Made by a program: the position numbers and the translations under genes. From Croceimicrobium sp965656185 (lineage in GTDB: Bacteria; Bacteroidota; Bacteroidia; Flavobacteriales; Schleiferiaceae), in the NCBI GenBank assembly GCA_965656185.1, contig CBFHJH010000009.1, positions 44,442 to 108,441 of the forward strand: DNA of 64,000 nucleotides, written 5' to 3'. The notes beneath the pieces were generated by a model that ran no database searches, was not told where the DNA came from, and saw only the letters and a list, made by a program, of their open reading frames with translations. Of the stretch, positions 53,520 to 62,334 are shown one piece after another (within the stretch, counting starts at the first letter, position 1; each line of letters begins with the position of its first letter).

Positions 53520-53548
53520 AAAAAGCCGCGGGGGGACGCGGCTTTTTC
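53520..53548 (+). terminator. Terminator of typA
   Basis: AAAAAGCCGCG/CGCGGCTTTTT, an 11-base stem beginning seven bases after the stop, ending in a T tract; symmetrical enough to act both ways. Confidence 0.88.
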
Positions 53549-53572
53549 ATTCCAAAAAAACACCAAAAAAAT

Positions 53573-53593
53573 GTATTGACTCGAAGTCAATAC
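53573..53593. repeat. Perfect inverted repeat downstream of typA
   Basis: GTATTGACT-CGA-AGTCAATAC: nine-base arms, three-base loop, no T tract. The rest of 53594-53709 shows no gene. Confidence 0.6.
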
Positions 53594-53709
53594 GGAAAAC
53601 AAAACAAGCGTACAGCGCTGGGCTGCTTTGCTTAGTTAAGGTTTGAAAGAACTACTACTAATGACAATTCAAATGTAGGAGGCCGAGGCTATATCAAAAA
53701 TGATATTTA

Positions 53710-54054
53710 TCAGCTTTGATCCACTTTTAAAGCAGCGGCTATAATTTCATCTATCGCAGCCAAAGGGATGGTTTCCAAGCTTTCCAAGTAGAGACCTTTT
53801 ATTTGCTTACGCCCGCGCCCTTCTAGCAGTCCGCTCGGATCTTCAAATTGGTGGGCCCGGGTGAAACAGAGCTCGATTTTCGCTTCTTTTTTGATCGGAT
53901 GTAAATAGCATATCCATTTACGGCCGTAGTAAAAAGGCAATTGATAACTCAATTTCGAACTTAAGCCGAGTCCTTCAAAATGTTGATGCAAGAAGGCCAT
54001 GATCTCTTTTTGGTCGTCTGGACTATTTAAAATGAATTCTTCTACAGCCTTCAA
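53710..54054 (-). CDS. DUF1801 domain protein
   Basis: 114 residues with the YdhG-like DUF1801 pattern: SKLSYQLPFYYGRKWICYLHPIKK (landmark only) and IELCFTRAHQF. Function unknown. Its ATG overlaps the stop of the upstream propeller gene by four bases, so they are translated together. Confidence 0.8.
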   Translation of the reverse strand: MKAVEEFILNSPDDQKEIMAFLHQHFEGLGLSSKLSYQLPFYYGRKWICYLHPIKKEAKIELCFTRAHQFEDPSGLLEGRGRKQIKGLYLESLETIPLAAIDEIIAAALKVDQS

Positions 54055-56396
54055 TTCTTTTGTAAGAGGAATTTATGGCTTTCGCCGGATGCGACTCTAA
54101 GAATGTAAATGCCATTTGGCCAGCTTTGGCAATCCAAATAGTCGGTTGCGCTAGTGCCTTTATACACCTCTCTTCCCCAAAGGTCGAAAACGCTAAAAAC
54201 TTGTGCCTTGCTTAGGTGTAGTGCCCCTTTGCAGGGGTTTGGGTAGAGATTTAATAGCTGGGGTTTCTGGCTTTCATCGATCGTGAAGTGAGCGTCGAGG
54301 TCGTGAGCATAAAGGCCAGTGCCTGTGCCAACCAATAATTCATCATAGAAAAGCACGTTGATGTCGGTTCCTACCGGATAGGCATAACCGAGGCTCCAGC
54401 CAAGGCTTCCATCTACGGTGTTAATGTAAATGCGCTCATCTAAAGACACAAAAACGAATCCATCACCATCTGTAATAGCACTAGCTTCACCGTTGGCGGA
54501 AGGACCAGCAAAATTGCTCCAGCTGCCGCTATTTAGATCCTTGATGTACACATTACTTACTGGTAAAAGACCTGGGTCATAATTGAGAACATAGAGGCTG
54601 TCGCCACTATCGTTAAGTTCGAGGTCTATAATGGCATCGGTCGCACCAAAACCAAGTTCGCGACTTAGGGTCCAACCGCTGGAACCCAACTCCGCCCTAA
54701 AAAGTCCGTATTGACCGCTACTTATTGGATCGGAGGCCAGGGCGATATAGGCTACCAGAGCGCCTGCTTCCCGGGTAATAACGATGTCGTTAACATCCAG
54801 ATCCTGTCCCATGCCACTGGAATTAAGGAGCAGTTGTTGCCAGTTATTTCCGCCGTCTAAACTGTAAAAGCAGCCTCCTTGGTCGGCGAAATCTATCGAG
54901 TAGCCCGCAAGAACAATATTGGCGCTGTCGGGAGCCACAGCAATGCTGGTACAATGGGCATTGATGCGGTTAAAATTCCATGGGGCCATTTCGGGGCTGA
55001 AGACTTGATCCCAGCCATCGTTGGTAGGGCTAACTGCGGTTCCACCATTCCGACTGCGATACACTCTTTGATTACCAGCATAAATAGTGTCGTCAGATCC
55101 TGGGGTCATTGCTATGGCTGTATAAGGCGCTCCGTCGAAATTGGGAAACATAGGATCAGACCAAACCGGGCTGGTTTTATAGTTCTCTACCTTACGCAGC
55201 CCCGATTTTGAAGCTACCCAACCAGTAGAAAAGGAACGATTCATATCAATGTCATCAACCTGCACCGCGGTAAGGCCTTCATTCCAACCGAAAATAGAAT
55301 CACCTTGTTGGGTAGAATAACCGAAACCGATATTAGTGGAGTGGTAAACAAGATTGGGGTCAATGGGGTCAATTTTGGTGTAGCCATCATTGGCTCTATT
55401 AAGACCGTCAATATAGACTGCACCGGGATTTACCCAGTTTCCAAAGGAACGCAGGTCTTGCTCTACCGCATTGCCAATATACAAGGCCTGGGCAGTGCCT
55501 CCTGCATAATTCTGGAAAACCATATTGTTTCCGACCACACCACCAATTGGGCCGGGAGTATTTATGGTAGTATCTGTCCAACTTAAGCCATTGTTATCAC
55601 TGTAGGCCATTCTGCGGTCAAGCATGGTAGGATTGTTTAAAGGTGGCTGACCGGCCACAAACCAGGTGCCGGAAGAATTGAAGCCATAGGTTCTCCACTC
55701 GATGTTGGCCCGCACAGGAGCCGGGTTAAGTGCCGAAGTCAGCGCGGTAGATGCGGTCATGGCGTAAAAAGGGTCTTGGAGTTCATAGCAATGTGGACTA
55801 TTTCCCCTTTCGAATATATGCAGTTTCTGATCGTTGGGATTGATAAGCATCTGCGGTGCTTCGGTGTAGTTTTTTAATAAGTTGATCGTAGCAATTTTCA
55901 AATAACTGCCACTGGAGCTCAAGGAGCCAAAATCTAGCACATCCTGACCTCCAGCCATAGGATTGTTTTTTACCAAGGCCATGGTATCCCCGTGAATCAT
56001 AAATTCTTTAACCATGGAGTCTACAGCAGTAGCTGTGCTGGCTCCGATATCGGTTTTATAAACCGTTCCTTGAGCAAGAAAGAAAATACTGTGACTCGCT
56101 AGATGGATCTCAATATTCATTACTGAGCCACCAAAGCCATCATCCGCATCAGCGGAAGGCAGAGGTTCCCAGGCAAGATTATTTCGATTGGAGCTTCGAT
56201 TTGCTTTAGCCCAAAAAATCGAATTAGGACTGTCAGTACTAACCACGCAATAAATGGAGTCACTGCTAAAGGCCCAAGTTTCAAAATCTCCAAGCTGTCC
56301 TCCATAAACACCTTCAGCTACTGGCGCGCTAAGGCCTTGGGCCTGGGTTTGACTTAAAAATAGGCATGAAACAAGAAGGGTGAAAAAACGGGTCAT
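54051..56396 (-). CDS. T9SS-exported sortilin-type beta-propeller protein
   Basis: 781 residues. Signal peptide (FFTLLVSCLFLSQTQAQ), propeller strands with Asp-box-like repeats (YSDNNGLSWTDT, VYRSRNGGTAVSP, CFYSLDGGNNWQQL) and a type A sorting tail (LYPNPCKGALHLSKAQVFSV ... GIYILRVASGE). Likely surface-delivered cargo. Distantly like the 1079-residue propeller at 35313, without the GEVED domain. Confidence 0.83.
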   Translation of the reverse strand: MTRFFTLLVSCLFLSQTQAQGLSAPVAEGVYGGQLGDFETWAFSSDSIYCVVSTDSPNSIFWAKANRSSNRNNLAWEPLPSADADDGFGGSVMNIEIHLASHSIFFLAQGTVYKTDIGASTATAVDSMVKEFMIHGDTMALVKNNPMAGGQDVLDFGSLSSSGSYLKIATINLLKNYTEAPQMLINPNDQKLHIFERGNSPHCYELQDPFYAMTASTALTSALNPAPVRANIEWRTYGFNSSGTWFVAGQPPLNNPTMLDRRMAYSDNNGLSWTDTTINTPGPIGGVVGNNMVFQNYAGGTAQALYIGNAVEQDLRSFGNWVNPGAVYIDGLNRANDGYTKIDPIDPNLVYHSTNIGFGYSTQQGDSIFGWNEGLTAVQVDDIDMNRSFSTGWVASKSGLRKVENYKTSPVWSDPMFPNFDGAPYTAIAMTPGSDDTIYAGNQRVYRSRNGGTAVSPTNDGWDQVFSPEMAPWNFNRINAHCTSIAVAPDSANIVLAGYSIDFADQGGCFYSLDGGNNWQQLLLNSSGMGQDLDVNDIVITREAGALVAYIALASDPISSGQYGLFRAELGSSGWTLSRELGFGATDAIIDLELNDSGDSLYVLNYDPGLLPVSNVYIKDLNSGSWSNFAGPSANGEASAITDGDGFVFVSLDERIYINTVDGSLGWSLGYAYPVGTDINVLFYDELLVGTGTGLYAHDLDAHFTIDESQKPQLLNLYPNPCKGALHLSKAQVFSVFDLWGREVYKGTSATDYLDCQSWPNGIYILRVASGESHKFLLQKN

Positions 56397-56591
56397 TTTG
56401 TTGTTTGGTTGATTGGTGGAATAAAGGTAATGTATTTTATAGATATTCTAGATATCAGTTATTTATGATATAGATATTTAAGGAGTTAAGCTGGCTAATG
56501 TGTTGATTTATGACTTATTAGAATAAAGTAAATACTGTGATAACGCTTTGAGTCAGCTTCTCGAGTTTAAAAATAGGTTGCTATCTATATC

Positions 56592-56640
56592 AATGTTTAA
56601 ACATTAATACCTACATTTGCCTTGTTAATGTTTGAACATC
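56592..56640 (+). promoter_or_regulatory. yceI control region: -7 box flanked by two palindromes
   Basis: AATGTTTAAACATT (56592-56605, perfect palindrome) and AATGTTTGAACATC (56627-56640) lie on each side of the box TACATTTG (56612-56619), 35 bases centre to centre. This looks like dual repressor sites, perhaps for a MarR-type regulator. The remaining ~195 bases of this gap are AT-rich with no gene seen. Confidence 0.6.
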
Positions 56641-56659
56641 AATCCTAAAATTTAGCAAT

Positions 56660-57208
56660 ATGTCAGTACAAAAATGGGCGCTAGATAATGCGCATACCAA
56701 CATTCACTTCAAGGCAAAGCACTTAATGATCACCACTGTTACCGGAACTTTTGGTTCTTTCGAAGGTAGTGTTGAAACGGAGGGCGAAGATTTCAGCACC
56801 GGAAAATTCACCTTCAGCGCCGATGTTGCTTCGATCACTACAGGAAGTGAGGATCGCGATAATCACTTGAAGAGCGACGATTTCTTTAACGCCGAGCAAT
56901 TCCCAAAACTTACCTTCCAAAGCACTGGTGTTAAGAATGTAGATGGTGACGAGTTTGAGTTGGAAGGTGAAATGACTATCCGCGACGTTAGCCAGCCTAT
57001 CGTACTCAAAATAGAAGTAGGTGGGGTAGCAAAAGACCCTTGGGGAAATTTGAAAGCCGGATTTTCTTTTAAAGGTAAAATCAACCGTAAGGATTTCGGT
57101 TTGAAATTTCACGTGGTTAATGAAGCCGGAAACTTATTGGTATCAGACGATATTAAACTAGAAGGTGAAGTACAACTCGCTGCAGTTGAAGCACCTGTAG
57201 AAGCTTAA
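56660..57208 (+). CDS. YceI family protein
   Basis: 182 residues of the lipocalin-like YceI fold: WALDNAHTNIHFKAKHLMIT, TGTFGSFEGSVETE, FTFSADVASITTGSEDRDNH and GNLKAGFSFKGKINRKDFGL. The family binds isoprenoid-like lipids. No signal peptide, so this copy is probably cytoplasmic. It stands alone with its own operators and terminator. Confidence 0.93.
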   Translation: MSVQKWALDNAHTNIHFKAKHLMITTVTGTFGSFEGSVETEGEDFSTGKFTFSADVASITTGSEDRDNHLKSDDFFNAEQFPKLTFQSTGVKNVDGDEFELEGEMTIRDVSQPIVLKIEVGGVAKDPWGNLKAGFSFKGKINRKDFGLKFHVVNEAGNLLVSDDIKLEGEVQLAAVEAPVEA

Positions 57209-57233
57209 AAATAATCTTTTCTCTAGATTGGTT

Positions 57234-57272
57234 AAAGCCTCTGGTTCTTTATGATCAGGGGCTTTTTTTTTT
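57234..57272 (+). terminator. Terminator of yceI
   Basis: Stem AAAGCCTCTG/CAGGGGCTTT (one wobble pair) followed by a run of ten Ts, which overlaps the end of the convergent SGNH gene. Confidence 0.82.
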
Positions 57273-59508
57273 ATTCGATAAGCAGTATTTCTCGCGGTAA
57301 ACCGTTCAAATAGACCTGATACAGGCCAGGCTCTAAACTCAAACGAACCTGCTGAACTTTATCTTTCCCGCTGTGAAAGAGTACTCGCTGCCCAAGCATA
57401 TTGTACAGTTCAAGTTCGATGAGCCGATCTATTGTTTGACGAAGCCAAAGGTTTTCCTTAGTTGGGTTTGGGTATAGCTCTAATTGGTCCAGATCCTTAT
57501 CGTCGAGTGCGAAATACTGAATAAAGCGCACCAGTAGGCTATCGATATGACTGCAGCCCAAACTATCTTCTGCGCTCAGCACGATCCATAAACTATCTGA
57601 GTCATTGTGGCTAAAGGCCGGGATAATAAGGCTGTCGCCAGATTGTGGAGACAACCACCAGTAAGCATTGCTAAATCCCGCAGGAAGGTGGAGGATTAAA
57701 TCTTCACTTAGGTCGTGTAAGGTATCGGATCCTAGGTCTAATATTGCTTCCGACTCCATGAGACTTAATTCTTCCACCGCCCCTTGACATTGGCCTAATG
57801 GGTTGTTGCCATAATGATAATAGAAACTGGCATTGATGTGCCGAGGATGGTAAATAGTTCCGAAGGTGTGGGCGATGCCACTTCCGGCTTCCACCGATAA
57901 GCCATTTCCAGCAAATAATTGCATTGCACCACCTGATTGGTACTTAAGGCGGTGATTCGCATTCTCAAGATATAGGTAACAGGCTAGGGTGTCGCCGGAG
58001 TTGAGATTAATGGATCCAAAGTTTAAAAAGTAAGCCGAATCAACTTGCGCACTGTACACGCTATCGCTAAGACTAGCCGACCAAGCGCTGGGGTTATTTT
58101 CGGTACCCTGATAATTCCCGGAATGGGTGCGTAAATTTACTTGAAGATCGGCACTGGAACCTGAGTAAAAAAGAATACTGTCTAGGCTAATTGCTTGATT
58201 TCCGGCGATGAGGTTAAACATTGCACCATTCCAGTTAATATCACTGGTATTGGCGGCGCTTAATTGATCGAGATAAACGAAGGGCCCTTTTCTTGCTTGC
58301 AAATAAAGGGTATCATTTCGGGCAGGCCCATAATGGTAGGAATTACCTTGAGCAAGCATATTTTGCAGGGAGGAGTCGCCAAACCAAAATATAGAATCTG
58401 TACTGTTGGCCTTTAAGCTTAGGCTATCCCCAAGACAGAAATTAGTGTCCCTTGTGCTTAGACTTGGCAGTTCGCTGCTGCTTACAAAAAGGCTACTGCT
58501 GGTGTCATTCGCCCTTAGGCTATCCTCAAGGCTATTGCAAATGACCCATAAACGCCAATTTTGCTGGGCTGTGGTATTTAATACGAAGTTCACCTGCGCA
58601 TAGGCACAAGCTTGTATGCTAGGGAGGTTTTGGGTCAATGTATCTACTTGTCCACTGGCTAAGTCTTCTCGCAACAATTTAATTTGAGCGGCATTGTTTA
58701 AGCTGTCCATTCTCAGATTCGCAATGGTCACCTGGAAGATAGAATGTGGGTTTCCACATGGGCTAGGATTGAGCCATTGAATTTTTCGAGGACTAAGGTC
58801 AAGTCCAGGAAGGGCCGTGACCAATGAATCTGGAATTTGCTTTTGAACTACTCGGTTAAAAAGCAAACGATGTCCGTGGTCGTTCAAGTGAACCCCATCG
58901 CCCGAATCATAAAAAGGGTCGATATTGTTGAATGGATCGGCCAATCCGGTCCAAAAATCGATTGCCCGAGTGCCAAAGTAGCTTAGAATAGAATCTCTTA
59001 CACTAATTTGAATGAAAGTACCATTGGCATTGAAGTTTCTTGGCTGGGTAGTGCAAACCCATAATGGAACGCCCTGGCTAGCGGCGGTACTATCCATAGC
59101 AATGAAATTACTCATCTGCTGACTTACGCCAGTGCCCATGGCTGCGTCGTTCGAAGGGAGGTTGATTATGATGGCATCCGGAGTTCTGCGCAGGGCTTCG
59201 CTGATATTACGCAAAGTATCGGGTGTTGGGTGGTTGGCTGGGGGGCTAAAGTTATCGGGCATTAATCGCCAAGTATTGTAGCCTCCACGGGCCAAATTAA
59301 CTACTTGGTTGGCTGAATTGATAGACTGAAGATAGTTACGATAGCGATTTACCCAGGCACTATCTGAAGTAGAAGCCCCGGAACCCGCAGCCGTAGAGGA
59401 ACCGATTACGACAATTTTTAAAGTGTCTCCGGCTAAACAAGGAGATTGAGCATTGAGGCCCACACTAATAAAAAATAAGGCGAAAATTCTCAAGACCGTT
59501 TTCATCAT
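57271..59508 (-). CDS. T9SS-exported SGNH/GDSL hydrolase
   Basis: 745 residues (alternative start one codon later). Signal peptide (LRIFALFFISVGLNAQ), SGNH domain at about residues 30-240: block I VIGSSTAAGSG with Ser38 as likely nucleophile, block III INLPSNDAAMG, and the Asp-His pair in GDGVHLNDHGH. A ~400-residue Ig-like region follows, then a type A sorting tail (LYPNPTKENLWLRQ). Probably a secreted esterase or lipase; its substrate is unknown. Confidence 0.87.
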   Translation of the reverse strand: MMKTVLRIFALFFISVGLNAQSPCLAGDTLKIVVIGSSTAAGSGASTSDSAWVNRYRNYLQSINSANQVVNLARGGYNTWRLMPDNFSPPANHPTPDTLRNISEALRRTPDAIIINLPSNDAAMGTGVSQQMSNFIAMDSTAASQGVPLWVCTTQPRNFNANGTFIQISVRDSILSYFGTRAIDFWTGLADPFNNIDPFYDSGDGVHLNDHGHRLLFNRVVQKQIPDSLVTALPGLDLSPRKIQWLNPSPCGNPHSIFQVTIANLRMDSLNNAAQIKLLREDLASGQVDTLTQNLPSIQACAYAQVNFVLNTTAQQNWRLWVICNSLEDSLRANDTSSSLFVSSSELPSLSTRDTNFCLGDSLSLKANSTDSIFWFGDSSLQNMLAQGNSYHYGPARNDTLYLQARKGPFVYLDQLSAANTSDINWNGAMFNLIAGNQAISLDSILFYSGSSADLQVNLRTHSGNYQGTENNPSAWSASLSDSVYSAQVDSAYFLNFGSINLNSGDTLACYLYLENANHRLKYQSGGAMQLFAGNGLSVEAGSGIAHTFGTIYHPRHINASFYYHYGNNPLGQCQGAVEELSLMESEAILDLGSDTLHDLSEDLILHLPAGFSNAYWWLSPQSGDSLIIPAFSHNDSDSLWIVLSAEDSLGCSHIDSLLVRFIQYFALDDKDLDQLELYPNPTKENLWLRQTIDRLIELELYNMLGQRVLFHSGKDKVQQVRLSLEPGLYQVYLNGLPREILLIE

Positions 59509-59625
59509 GGAAAAATAGAATTTTTAACGCTTATGCTTTTCTAGCAGGAAGGAAATAATTAGAAATCAGAGAGAAATAACTTATGGTTTGAAATACCTTA
59601 AGTATCTTGAGCCAAAATTAAAACC

Positions 59626-61251
59626 ATGTTGAAAGGATATTTGACTTCGCTTTTTGCCACACTATTAGTTTCGCTTCAGGCGCAAAGCCTGCAAGACGAC
59701 TTTGAGGGTAATGGAAATATTGGCACTTGGTTTGGCGACGGCTGTGTGATCGATATTGCTAAAGCCAATCCGCATGTTCAAGGGATTAATACTTCAGCTA
59801 CGGTTTTGGAATACCACGATCAGGGAGGGCAGTATGCGAATTTACGATTCGATGCCCCCGGTCCCTTAGATTTACCGAATCATGCGGTATTTAGTGTGAA
59901 GGTTTATGTGCCTTCTTCTGGTTTAACTGGCAATCAACCCAATCAGATTTCGTGTAAATTACAGGATGGAACTCAAGGTAGCCCTTGGCAAACCCAGTCG
60001 GAGGTTATTAAGCCCATCGTTTTAGATCAATGGCAAACCATCACCTTTGACTTTGCCAATGACCCTTTCATAAACCTAGACCCCAGTTCATTGCCACCTA
60101 CCCAGCGTACTGACTTTACGCGGGTTCTTTTTCAGTTGAATGGGGAGAACAATAACGATCAAGTTTTAGCCTATCTAGACGACTTTTACTATTTGGATAC
60201 CACCAACAATGGCGGTGGGAGCGGTGTCAACTTTACGCAATTGGTATGGTCGGATGAGTTCAATGGCAATGGTATGATCGACACCTCTAAATGGTTTCAT
60301 CAAACCCAATTGCCCAATGGCAACTCCTGGTATAATGGAGAGATTCAGCATTATACCGACCGCACAGCGAATACCCAGGTATCTAATGGTACCCTAAAAC
60401 TAATCGCTAAAAAGGAGACTTACTCCAACCAAGGGGTAACTAAACAATACACTTCGGCTCGTCTTAATTCGAAATACGCCTTTACCTATGGCCGTATTGA
60501 AGTTCGGGCGATTCTCCCCCAAGGTTCCGGTACCTGGCCAGCGATCTGGATGTTGGGCAAGAACATCAGTGAGCCTGGCGCCTACTGGCAGCAGCAAGGC
60601 TTTGGCACGACACCTTGGCCCGCTTGTGGTGAAATCGACATTATGGAGCACTGGGGAACCAATCAAGACTTTGTGCAGAGTGCTATGCACACGCCTTCTT
60701 CTTTCGGCGGAACCATTAATAAAGGCGGACGTATGATACCGGGAGTTTCCAATACCTTCCATACCTATGCCTTAGAATGGACTCCTACTAAAATGATATT
60801 TAGTGTAGACTCGATCGTGCATTATATCTACGAACCGGCTACGCGAGATGCGAACACTTGGCCTTTTGATGACCCGCAGTATATCCTTTTAAATATCGCG
60901 ATTGAGCCAGGGATTGATCCATCCTGGCAAGAGGATACCCTAGAGATTGATTATGTGCGGATATACCAGGATCCGAGTATGGCCTTAATTAATCAAAAAG
61001 AGCGCGCCGGACTTAAAGCTTTCCCCAATCCATGTACGGATGAGTTGCACATTGAATTACCCAGCAATTTGCCGGGTGAATTCGAATTGGAGCTGAAGGC
61101 CAGCAATGGTCAGGTGTTGCGAAGAGAACACCTTAGCCGAAATGAAGCCATCCTAAAAGTGGAAGGCTTGGGTAACCTGCAGCCTGGGGTTTACTTCATA
61201 AATCTAAAAGGGCAAGAGGCGCAGCACAGTCTGCGATTCATCAAGCGTTAA
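59626..61251 (+). CDS. T9SS-exported family 16 glycoside hydrolase (beta-glucanase)
   Basis: 541 residues: signal peptide (LFATLLVSLQAQ), an N-terminal ~180-residue beta-sandwich that may be a carbohydrate-binding domain, then GH16 with LVWSDEFNGNG, AIWMLGKNI and the catalytic E336-I-D338-I-M-E341 motif, and a C-terminal sorting domain (AFPNPCTDELHIELP ... GVYFINLKG). The EIDIME form is typical of laminarinases and related beta-1,3-glucanases, so algal glucan is a reasonable substrate guess. Confidence 0.9.
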   Translation: MLKGYLTSLFATLLVSLQAQSLQDDFEGNGNIGTWFGDGCVIDIAKANPHVQGINTSATVLEYHDQGGQYANLRFDAPGPLDLPNHAVFSVKVYVPSSGLTGNQPNQISCKLQDGTQGSPWQTQSEVIKPIVLDQWQTITFDFANDPFINLDPSSLPPTQRTDFTRVLFQLNGENNNDQVLAYLDDFYYLDTTNNGGGSGVNFTQLVWSDEFNGNGMIDTSKWFHQTQLPNGNSWYNGEIQHYTDRTANTQVSNGTLKLIAKKETYSNQGVTKQYTSARLNSKYAFTYGRIEVRAILPQGSGTWPAIWMLGKNISEPGAYWQQQGFGTTPWPACGEIDIMEHWGTNQDFVQSAMHTPSSFGGTINKGGRMIPGVSNTFHTYALEWTPTKMIFSVDSIVHYIYEPATRDANTWPFDDPQYILLNIAIEPGIDPSWQEDTLEIDYVRIYQDPSMALINQKERAGLKAFPNPCTDELHIELPSNLPGEFELELKASNGQVLRREHLSRNEAILKVEGLGNLQPGVYFINLKGQEAQHSLRFIKR

Positions 61252-61259
61252 GCTTTCCC

Positions 61260-62243
61260 TTAAAACATAGCCGCGATAAGGTCGTCGGTGCTGATATCTT
61301 TAAAGTATTGGCTTAGATTGAATTGGCCTAGTTTCTCCCGAATCTTACTTTCCTCATGGGGAGTGTTCTTCAAGGCTGCTTCGATTTCACCGATGTCACG
61401 GATATGAAAAAAGTCCCCTAAGATTTTCACCTCTTGAATAAGGCCCTTGGAGACATTCATATGCATTTCAATCACGCCTCCGCTGGTTTTTACCCCCTGT
61501 TTAAAATCGTAATTGGGGGAGTAGCCAAAATTCCAATCCCAGGTTTCGTATTTTTCTTTTTTGATTTGCTCAATTTTGGCTAGGTCTTCGGCACTAAATT
61601 CATACAGCTTGCAATCCTCGTAATTCCGCAGGATGTAATCCATAATGCGATCGGCAAACTCTTCGACCGACATTTTCTCGGTAAGATGATCCTGAATATT
61701 GGTCACCCGTTTCGGTACCGATTTCACCGCCCGGTCTTTGTATTTAAGGGGATTGATCTTTAGCGCTCCGCTGATATTGGGCATGTCGCTGGAAAATAGT
61801 AGGGTGCCGTGATGCATCACCTTATTCTTACAAACATGCTCGGCGTTCCCTGAAAACTTTTTGCCTTCGATTAGGATATCATTGCGCCCGCTGAACTCGG
61901 CATGGACACCCATTTCTTGCAAAACGGCAATAATGGGCGCGGTATAGCGCTTAAAATCGACCAAGTCCTCTTCACTTTCACTAGTACGCGTGAAGGTAAA
62001 GTTGAGGTTACCCATGTCGTGGTAAACCGCTCCGCCACCACTTAAGCGCCGCACCACTTTGATCTCATGCTCCTTGACGTAGTCCAAGTTGATTTCGGCC
62101 AGGGCATTTTGGTGTTTCCCCACGATAATGGCATTGTCGTTTTGCCAAAGCATGAAACAATCTTCTTTTACATGCTTAAAGATGAATTCATCAGTAGCAA
62201 TATTGAAGTAAGGGTCGGTACTGCGGTGTTTGATGCAGAGCAT
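61260..62243 (-). CDS. lplA: Lipoate--protein ligase
   Basis: 327 residues: STDPYFNIATDEFIFKH, VRRLSGGGAVYHDMGNLNFT and the C-terminal accessory domain (YSPNYDFKQGVKTSGGVIEM). Attaches free lipoate to dehydrogenase and glycine-cleavage proteins. Convergent with the GH16 gene, eight bases apart. Upstream leftward TATATTCG is a near-consensus box. Confidence 0.94.
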   Translation of the reverse strand: MLCIKHRSTDPYFNIATDEFIFKHVKEDCFMLWQNDNAIIVGKHQNALAEINLDYVKEHEIKVVRRLSGGGAVYHDMGNLNFTFTRTSESEEDLVDFKRYTAPIIAVLQEMGVHAEFSGRNDILIEGKKFSGNAEHVCKNKVMHHGTLLFSSDMPNISGALKINPLKYKDRAVKSVPKRVTNIQDHLTEKMSVEEFADRIMDYILRNYEDCKLYEFSAEDLAKIEQIKKEKYETWDWNFGYSPNYDFKQGVKTSGGVIEMHMNVSKGLIQEVKILGDFFHIRDIGEIEAALKNTPHEESKIREKLGQFNLSQYFKDISTDDLIAAMF

Positions 62244-62334
62244 GGAGGGTTGATTTTAAATGATTATAGAACGATATGGGTTTTATTGAATGGGCTGCAT
62301 GAAAATACGAATATAGGATAACGCTTTTGCTCGA

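Noticed and set aside
53700..53713. ATGATATTTATCAG, nearly the same as the palindrome by the AraC gene
   Set aside because: It spans the DUF1801 stop codon in AT-rich sequence and is not upstream of a gene; probably coincidence.
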